Below are positions 55,703-61,393 of a stretch of 64,000 nucleotides of DNA, in pieces. The first letter of the stretch is position 1; every line of letters starts with the position of its first letter. The notes under the pieces are model-generated. The model did no database searches. It worked only from the letters and a program-made list of their open reading frames with translations, and had not been told where the DNA came from. Source of the DNA: Paraferrimonas sp. SM1919. Lineage in GTDB: Bacteria > Pseudomonadota > Gammaproteobacteria > Enterobacterales > Shewanellaceae. A program made the position numbers and the translations under genes. The DNA lies in the NCBI RefSeq assembly GCF_010993985.1, contig NZ_WINH01000002.1, forward strand, positions 1-64,000. The letters run 5' to 3'.

Positions 55703-57232
55703 ATGAGCGCTTGGTTAGATGCTAAGTCTAATAGCTTCGATGGATACTGGAATGAATTAAAAACTATTGTTTCTAATCTTGAAGAAGATTCAATGAATGT
55801 TAGTGAAGTTAGTTATGTTCTTCGCTGTAAAAAAGTGGTTGCTTACCTTGATGCAATAATTGATAGCTGCGATCCTGAGTTGATGAATAAAGATGTATGG
55901 GGGAATGCTGAAAAACAGTGCAACCCATGCATAAATAACCTAAATGCTTATATAAGTCAGGGTGATGAGCGCTATTTAGTTACTGCAAATAATCATTTAG
56001 ATATTTTATTAAACTACTTTAAACCATCTGTAATGTATAAAGGAACTCAAGCAACGGCTGCAGCGGCAAGCTTTAGGCATTATAGGGAAGCTGTTGACAA
56101 GTTGATTCCAAAAGTTACGAAATACTCGGAAGCCGTTAGTAATTTAGAGTCAGAATTGGAAGTCTTCAAGTCTAACGCTGAAGCTAAATATAATGCTCTT
56201 GAAGTTTATTATGACAAGGCATTTGAGGGAACCGACGAAGAGCCTGCGCTTGAAGAGCAAATCGATGACTTGAAGCTGAAGTCAGAATCATTGGTTGAAG
56301 AATTAGAAGATTACTCAGCTAAGTTGTTGATTAAATATAATAGTAGTGACTCTATTGAAAGTGATGTCGAGCAGTACGTTGACAGTATTAAAGAGGTTAG
56401 CTCAACAATTGATAAAACTCTGAAGAGTATTGATGAAAAAGTTGGTGAGTTAGAAGTACTTTACAACACTATTATGGGTAGTGTGGAGGAAGATAGCGAG
56501 GTAGTAGATGAGGAAGGTATATTAGGCTTAAAAGCTGAATTAATTAGCGCTAAAAATGAACTAGAGTTAAAAAAGAATGAACATGAGCAGTACTTTGCAG
56601 AAGTAGAATCTAAAATTAATGATGTTCTTCCTAGAGGCACAGCAGCAGGATTAAGTCAGGCCTATGAAAGATTGCAAAATAAAACTTCAAGGCAAGTTGT
56701 GTTTTATAATTTTGTGGTTTTTATAGGCATTACTTTACTGTCAATTTCTGGCTTTCTGACTGTGACAGAAGTTCCTGTTCATGCCATTGATAATGTCAGC
56801 AGTCAGTTAGAAAGTAATAGCAAAAAAGATATTTTGGTTGAACTTACTGGTCGTAGTTTAATTAGTTTTGAATCTCCATCAGCGTTATTGGGAACTATAT
56901 TTCAAAGATTACCTTTATCAGTCCCAGCATTTTTGCTTTTACTTTTCTCTTTGAAAAGGAGAGCAGAAAACTTCAGATTAAATCAAGAGTATGCTCATAA
57001 AAGGGCTGTAGCACAGTCATATGTAGGCTTCATGAAAGAAATATCTGAAATGACAGACCTTAACAGTGAGCTTAGGAACAAGCTAATGAGTGTTACGATA
57101 GATGCTATTTCTAAGAATGCAGCAGAAACACTCTCTAAAAAAGACTCGAACAATGAAACTGTAAAACCAACTAAAGAAGCAGTTGCAATGGTTAATGATG
57201 TTGTCAAAGCTCTAAAGGTTTCATCAAAGTAA
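55703..57232 (+). CDS. Large coiled-coil membrane protein of unknown function
   Basis: A 509-residue protein that I do not recognise with certainty. The N-terminal 140 residues are soluble and helical. Residues about 140-320 form an acidic coiled coil with many Glu, Lys, Ser and Val. A DVLPRGTAAGLSQAYERL motif follows (about 312-330), then a membrane helix (about 335-357), a short external loop and a second helix (about 405-420), and a Lys-rich C-terminus. The motif just before the membrane resembles the LPGATSAGLA element seen in coiled-coil membrane proteins, some near defence genes; that link is from memory and weak. The gene is more AT-rich than its neighbours and isolated by hairpins, so it may be an acquired gene. 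A good ribosome site (AAAGGA) precedes its start. Confidence 0.7.
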   Translation: MSAWLDAKSNSFDGYWNELKTIVSNLEEDSMNVSEVSYVLRCKKVVAYLDAIIDSCDPELMNKDVWGNAEKQCNPCINNLNAYISQGDERYLVTANNHLDILLNYFKPSVMYKGTQATAAAASFRHYREAVDKLIPKVTKYSEAVSNLESELEVFKSNAEAKYNALEVYYDKAFEGTDEEPALEEQIDDLKLKSESLVEELEDYSAKLLIKYNSSDSIESDVEQYVDSIKEVSSTIDKTLKSIDEKVGELEVLYNTIMGSVEEDSEVVDEEGILGLKAELISAKNELELKKNEHEQYFAEVESKINDVLPRGTAAGLSQAYERLQNKTSRQVVFYNFVVFIGITLLSISGFLTVTEVPVHAIDNVSSQLESNSKKDILVELTGRSLISFESPSALLGTIFQRLPLSVPAFLLLLFSLKRRAENFRLNQEYAHKRAVAQSYVGFMKEISEMTDLNSELRNKLMSVTIDAISKNAAETLSKKDSNNETVKPTKEAVAMVNDVVKALKVSSK

Positions 57233-57268
57233 GTTGGCTCTTACTAGGCAGGCAGAGAAGGAATCTCG

Positions 57269-58012
57269 ATGAACAAGGTAGTTTTGGTGACAGGTGGTGG
57301 TCGTGGGATTGGTGCGGCGACGGCTATGTTGTTGGCGGCAGAGGGGTATACTGTGGCGGTCAACTTTGTGCGTGATAGGGCTTCGGCTGAGGGTGTGGTT
57401 GCTGCGATAGTTGCAGCGGGTGGCGTTGCCAAGGCATTTCAGGCGGATGTGGCTGATGAGCAGCAGGTTGCTGGGTTATTTACAGCGGTGCAAGCTGAGT
57501 TTGGGCTGGTGACCCATTTAGTTAATAACGCAGGGGTGTTGGCGGAGCAAATGCCGCTAAAAGACATGTCTTTTGAACGCTTTAATCGAGTCGTTTCCAC
57601 CAATATTAATAGCGCATTTCTTTGTTGCCGAGCTTATCTTAATCAAGCTGAAACTTTGAGCTTAAATGGTGGCGCAATTGTAAATGTGTCATCTGCCGCA
57701 GCGAAAAGTGGTTCGCCCTTTGAATATGTGGATTATGCTGCTTCTAAAGGGGCAATTGATACTTTAACCCGTGGTTTAGCGTTGGAGTTGGCTGAGCAGG
57801 GCATTAGAGTTAACGGCGTGCGTCCTGGTTTTATTGATACCGATATGCACAGTGATGGTGGTGAGCCGGATAGAGTCGCAAGGCTCGCGGACTCCATCCC
57901 GCTTAAGCGCGGTGGTGAAGCTTTAGAGGTGGCAGAGGCCATCGCTTGGTTACTTAGCGGTAAAGCCTCTTTTACTACTGGTAGCTTTATAGATGTTGCT
58001 GGTGGTAAGTAA
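57269..58012 (+). CDS. SDR family NAD(P)-dependent oxidoreductase
   Basis: A 247-residue classical short-chain dehydrogenase. The cofactor loop is TGGGRGIG (about 8-15), NNAG is present (about 90-93), and the catalytic Ser-Tyr-Lys set is NVSSAA...YVDYAASKGA. The C-terminal part carries RPGFIDTDMH. Substrate unknown; relatives include YgfF-like and glucose 1-dehydrogenase-like proteins. The Gly/Ala/Val-rich first half has a higher GC content than the preceding gene. It is convergent with the NrtR-type regulator gene, whose stop lies only four bases away. Confidence 0.88.
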   Translation: MNKVVLVTGGGRGIGAATAMLLAAEGYTVAVNFVRDRASAEGVVAAIVAAGGVAKAFQADVADEQQVAGLFTAVQAEFGLVTHLVNNAGVLAEQMPLKDMSFERFNRVVSTNINSAFLCCRAYLNQAETLSLNGGAIVNVSSAAAKSGSPFEYVDYAASKGAIDTLTRGLALELAEQGIRVNGVRPGFIDTDMHSDGGEPDRVARLADSIPLKRGGEALEVAEAIAWLLSGKASFTTGSFIDVAGGK

Positions 58013-58016
58013 CAGT

Positions 58017-58697
58017 CTATAGGCTCATATTTCTTTCAAAGTGGAAAATGTTAGCATCAGGTTTTAGCGTGTACAATTGTGCTTGGCGCTTTCCCGTGGC
58101 TACTTTGCTGTCAGTCTCCGTAAACATTTCACTTTTTTCAATTCTTCGTATCAATGACTTGCGCTGAACTTCTTTACCGATAATTGCTTCAATCACTTGT
58201 TTTAATTGCGATATAGTGAAAAGTTCAGGCAAGCAGAAAACAGGTAACATGGAATAGAGGGCTTTCTGTTGCAGTCTTTCATAAGCGGTTTTTATAATCA
58301 GTTTATGATCAAAGGCCATATCTAAATGTTCAATATCGTCATAATCAATCCATTCGGCATCATGAACGGTTTCCACATGGGTTGAGGTTTGCTGATGGGC
58401 AATCAGTGCAAAATAAGCAACAGTGATAGCAAAGCCCCTTGGATCTCTATTGGCGCCTGAAAATGTTTGTAGCTGCTCTAAGTAATTAGGGTGAATACCC
58501 GCCTTGGCCGCAAGTTTTCTAGAGGCCGTATCTTCAGTGGTGCTATCGATGGCTGGATCAACAAAGCCCCCGGGCAAAGACCAGCTATCAATAAATGGCT
58601 CAATCGATCGCTGTACCAGTAACACCTTCAAATTATCTTCTACTACCGTAAACAGTACGCTGTCTACGGTTACTAAGGGCTGAATATATTCTGGCAT
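58017..58697 (-). CDS. nrtR: NrtR-type Nudix-domain transcriptional regulator
   Basis: A 226-residue regulator that joins a Nudix domain (about 8-140) to a winged helix domain (about 150-220). In NrtR proteins the Nudix part senses ADP-ribose derived from NAD turnover and releases DNA. The Nudix box is degenerate: after PGGFVDPA it reads SRKLAAKAG where an active enzyme has REL-x-EE, so it should bind but not hydrolyse, as usual for the family. The end (RQAQLYTLKPDANIFHFERN) matches the NrtR C-terminus. It faces an SPFH/NAD-kinase-like operon across two matching palindromes. This makes that operon its probable target, in place of the usual NAD salvage genes. Confidence 0.9.
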   Translation of the reverse strand: MPEYIQPLVTVDSVLFTVVEDNLKVLLVQRSIEPFIDSWSLPGGFVDPAIDSTTEDTASRKLAAKAGIHPNYLEQLQTFSGANRDPRGFAITVAYFALIAHQQTSTHVETVHDAEWIDYDDIEHLDMAFDHKLIIKTAYERLQQKALYSMLPVFCLPELFTISQLKQVIEAIIGKEVQRKSLIRRIEKSEMFTETDSKVATGKRQAQLYTLKPDANIFHFERNMSL

Positions 58698-58774
58698 GGG
58701 ATCTTCTATTTATGTCTTTAGGACAATTATTTTACCTAACCGCAAAAAAAGATCAAAAAAATACTTTACAAAAG

Positions 58775-58787
58775 TGTCTTTGTGACA
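58775..58787. promoter_or_regulatory. Candidate NrtR operator 1
   Basis: TGTC-TTTGT-GACA, inside the longer context AAAGTGTC-N5-GACATATTTT. It is one of two matching sites in the gap between nrtR and the SPFH operon. Confidence 0.6.
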
Positions 58788-58798
58788 TATTTTAAAAG

Positions 58799-58811
58799 TG
58801 TCACTGAGACA
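58799..58811. promoter_or_regulatory. Candidate NrtR operator 2
   Basis: TGTC-ACTGA-GACA, inside AAAGTGTC-N5-GACATTTT. It begins 24 bases after operator 1, about two helical turns, and ends 20 bases before the SPFH start codon, so a bound protein would block transcription or translation start there. Confidence 0.6.
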
Positions 58812-58831
58812 TTTTATTAAAGGAGAAATAA

Positions 58832-59836
58832 ATGTTAGGTATTAAATTCTACAAAGCAGACCCATCCACTTATGTAATGTTGTTTAAAAATGGCGAAGTT
58901 AAATTGCAAGGAAGAGGAACCAGTTTTTACTACTTCGCTCCAAGTTCATCTTTAGTTGCGATACCGTTAAGTTCCAAGGAAAAGCCTTTCGTATTTAGAA
59001 TGAAAACCAACGATTACCAAGATGTAACGGTTCAAGGGCAGATTACATTTCGAATTGAAAATCCAGAACTTGCCTCGCAAATGATCAATTTTACATTGGA
59101 TGACGCTGGTCATTACCTGTCGGAAGAGCCAGAAAAACTGGAAGATCGAATCATGCGTAACGTTCAAGTGGTTGTTCGAAATTCCATAGAGGAAATGGCT
59201 TTAGGGGCAGCATTGAATAGTGCCAAAATTTTAACTCAAACACTCAAAAATGAGTTACCTAATCAGTCTTCTTTGAAGCAGTTAGGAATTGAAATTACAG
59301 AAATTTCCCTAACAGCAATTACGCCTACTCCTGAAACCGCAAAAGCGCTTGAAGCAGAAGTGAGGGAATCATTACTTAAAGATGCTGATAATGCAATTTA
59401 TGCCAGACGTTTATCAAGTATCGAACAAGAAAAACAAGTTCGAGAAGAGGAGTTAGAAACAGAAAAAGCCATTGCTAAAAAACAACAAGATCTTGAAAAG
59501 CAGGTTCTGCAAGCTAAGCGTGAAAAGATGCAACAGCAATATGAAATGGACCAAGAAAAACTGGAAGCCAGCACAGAAAATGAGCGTTTAAGAGCCAAGT
59601 TAGTGGATCTAGAGAATATTAATAATAAGGCTAAAGCTGACACTAAGGCTTATGAAATTGAAACACAGTTAGCCGCATTTAATACTATCGATTCAGATCG
59701 CTTAAAAGTGATGTCGATGGGGGGGGCAAAACCAGAATTACTGATTGCTCAGGCTATTGAGAATTTAACTCAAGGGGAAAACAAAATTGGAAACTTGAAT
59801 CTATCACCTGATTTATTGCAATCCTTAATGAAATAG
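58832..59836 (+). CDS. SPFH/band-7 domain protein with C-terminal coiled coil
   Basis: A 334-residue protein of the SPFH (stomatin, prohibitin, flotillin, HflK/C) superfamily. It lacks any membrane helix. Residues about 10-175 form the band-7 domain (FRMKTNDYQDVTVQGQITFRIENPE is the typical strand pattern), followed by a long charged coiled coil (about 180-270, rich in Glu, Lys and Gln). A conserved-looking C-terminal tail (about 280-334) includes KVMSMGGAKPELLIAQAI. SPFH proteins form ring or cage scaffolds; here it would be cytosolic or peripheral. The gene has a strong AAAGGAG site and is nine bases before the NAD-kinase-like gene, so they share one operon under the NrtR-type regulator. 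Confidence 0.85.
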   Translation: MLGIKFYKADPSTYVMLFKNGEVKLQGRGTSFYYFAPSSSLVAIPLSSKEKPFVFRMKTNDYQDVTVQGQITFRIENPELASQMINFTLDDAGHYLSEEPEKLEDRIMRNVQVVVRNSIEEMALGAALNSAKILTQTLKNELPNQSSLKQLGIEITEISLTAITPTPETAKALEAEVRESLLKDADNAIYARRLSSIEQEKQVREEELETEKAIAKKQQDLEKQVLQAKREKMQQQYEMDQEKLEASTENERLRAKLVDLENINNKAKADTKAYEIETQLAAFNTIDSDRLKVMSMGGAKPELLIAQAIENLTQGENKIGNLNLSPDLLQSLMK

Positions 59837-59845
59837 GGCCTGGTC

Positions 59846-60769
59846 ATGATTACAGATCGAAAAATAGTACTTATCTATAGGAAAACTCGGCTGGTAGAAC
59901 TTAAAGAGAAATATTGTACTTTAGGGCAGGCTAAATTTTATTTAGAACATTTAGGTGAATCAATCGAGTCCTACCAAGACGAGCATGATCGATTTGAAGC
60001 GGTATTAAAAAAATTGAGCAATGATTTTAGCAAGCTCGCAAGGGTGCAATTATTAGAGCGCAGTTTTTTACCAACTTACAAGTTTAGTCATGATGACTTA
60101 GTGGTTGTGGTTGGTCAGGATGGTTTAGTTGCCAATACCATGAAGTATCTAAATGGCCAGGCAATTGTCGCAGTTAATCCTTTGCCTGACTTATTTGATG
60201 GCGTTTTGCTTCCATTTTTGGCTTCTGATGCTAATTCAATTTTGATGGAATTGCTGATGAGCACAGTTAAGTTGAGTGACATAACTTTAGCAGAGGTGAA
60301 TACTAATCTTGGTCAATCATTATTATCAGTTAATGATATTTTTATCGGGCCCAAAAGTCATACTTCGGCTAGATATAAAATAGCGATTGATAATAGCAGT
60401 GAGGAGCAAAGTTCCTCAGGGATTATAGTCTCTACCGGATTAGGTTCGACTGGCTGGTTTAAAAGTATCTTGGCGGGTGCGAGCGGTATTGCTGGAAGGC
60501 AAGTGCGCTCAAAATTAAGCAATGGATTCAAATGGAATAGCCCATATCTGTATTACTCAGTAAGAGAGCCCTTTCCATCTTCAGTGACTTCATGCAAAAA
60601 AATTTTTGGAAAAGTGAATAAAGGCAAAGAACTTATTTTAACTTCAAGAATGGCAGAAAATGGGGTTATTTTCTCTGATGGTATTGAGTCTGACAGTATT
60701 GAGTTTAATGCAGGAACAACGGCAATTATTAAAGTAAGTTCAAAAGTTGGTTTACTGGTTACAGGTTAA
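59846..60769 (+). CDS. Divergent NAD-kinase-like protein
   Basis: A 307-residue protein that resembles the ATP-NAD kinase fold. VVVVGQDGLVANTMKYL (about 86-102) corresponds to the GGDGT loop, with Gln in place of the second Gly. VAVNPLPDLFDGVLLPF corresponds to the following NxGxLGFL block. SVNDIFIG (161-168) fits the NE motif with Asp in place of Glu. STGLGSTGWFKS (about 196-207) fits the TPTGSTAY block. FSDGIESD (277-284) matches the late DG strand. The first 80 residues are an extension without the usual N-terminal sheet of the enzyme. It may bind or phosphorylate NAD(H) or a relative. It follows the SPFH gene in an operon and is under the neighbouring NrtR-type regulator, which supports an NAD connection. 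Confidence 0.75.
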   Translation: MITDRKIVLIYRKTRLVELKEKYCTLGQAKFYLEHLGESIESYQDEHDRFEAVLKKLSNDFSKLARVQLLERSFLPTYKFSHDDLVVVVGQDGLVANTMKYLNGQAIVAVNPLPDLFDGVLLPFLASDANSILMELLMSTVKLSDITLAEVNTNLGQSLLSVNDIFIGPKSHTSARYKIAIDNSSEEQSSSGIIVSTGLGSTGWFKSILAGASGIAGRQVRSKLSNGFKWNSPYLYYSVREPFPSSVTSCKKIFGKVNKGKELILTSRMAENGVIFSDGIESDSIEFNAGTTAIIKVSSKVGLLVTG

Positions 60770-60775
60770 AACTAA

Positions 60776-60806
60776 TTGAGCCGAGCGTGTCCTAGCTCGG
60801 CTTCGT
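60776..60806 (+). terminator. Hairpin after the NAD-kinase-like gene
   Basis: GAGCCGAGC and GCTCGGCTT arms form a GC-rich hairpin with an eight-base loop shortly after the stop. The T run is interrupted, so it is a moderate terminator candidate that may also serve the opposite strand. Confidence 0.6.
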
Positions 60807-60809
60807 GTT

Positions 60810-61112
60810 TTATAACCCTAAATACTGCTTCAGTAGTTGTTTATACACATCCACGCTTTGGGCGCCGGGTAGGTCTTGTTTCATATTGAACGCTAGGGTG
60901 GGTAGCGAGTTGACCCCGAGGTTTTTCCACTTGGCTTCTTCAGCATTAAACTCTGATTTGGCATCATCACAATTGATAAAGGTTAGGGCGACTTCGGCAG
61001 GTAAGTCCAAATCTTGGGCGATGTTTGCCAGAGTATCAAGGTTGGAGAGGTCTTGCAGGTTGCTAAAGTTAGCGCTTATCAATGCCAGCTTGGGCAAGAT
61101 TATTGCGGGCAT
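60810..61112 (-). pseudogene. Truncated DsbA/FrnE-like thioredoxin-fold fragment
   Basis: A 100-residue frame that looks like only the C-terminal half of a DsbA-like oxidoreductase: a helical part (LANIAQDLDLPAEVALTF), then KWKNLGVNSLPTLAFN, which fits the cis-proline strand (GVxGxPT), and a final helix. The N-terminal thioredoxin strand with CxxC is missing, and a stop codon lies four codons before the first ATG, so the 5' part of the gene is lost. It is probably a decaying remnant; a small intact protein is possible but less likely. It is convergent with the NAD-kinase-like gene. Confidence 0.5.
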
Positions 61113-61393
61113 TGATGCTGTCTATTTAACATATAGAGTAAGTATGGAAGGGAAACTCTGCCTAATTTATTAGGCTTGAATGTTGATTTTCAAGTGTGCG
61201 TGTCGTGGTTTAATTGTTGAAAGGTTGGCACTAACAACCACTAATCCTATTGCAACCTTAAAGTGATGGTGTCACTGCGGGCACATTTTCCAAATTTGGA
61301 TAAGTTTATTAAAGATTTGTAAAGCCTTTGGTCAAGTGAAGTTCACCTTCTATAAGATGAATTACCAAAAATAATAATAATTTAAGGTGATTC
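61113..61393. other. Upstream region of the surface lipoprotein gene
   Basis: About 280 AT-rich bases with no gene. They hold the promoter of the large lipoprotein gene; AAGGTGA, six bases before its start, is the ribosome site. I see no operator or riboswitch that I can support. Confidence 0.4.

Noticed and set aside
58017..58697. Calling the NrtR-like protein an ADP-ribose pyrophosphatase
   Set aside because: The Nudix box lacks the catalytic Glu residues, and a winged-helix domain follows, so a regulator fits better than an enzyme.
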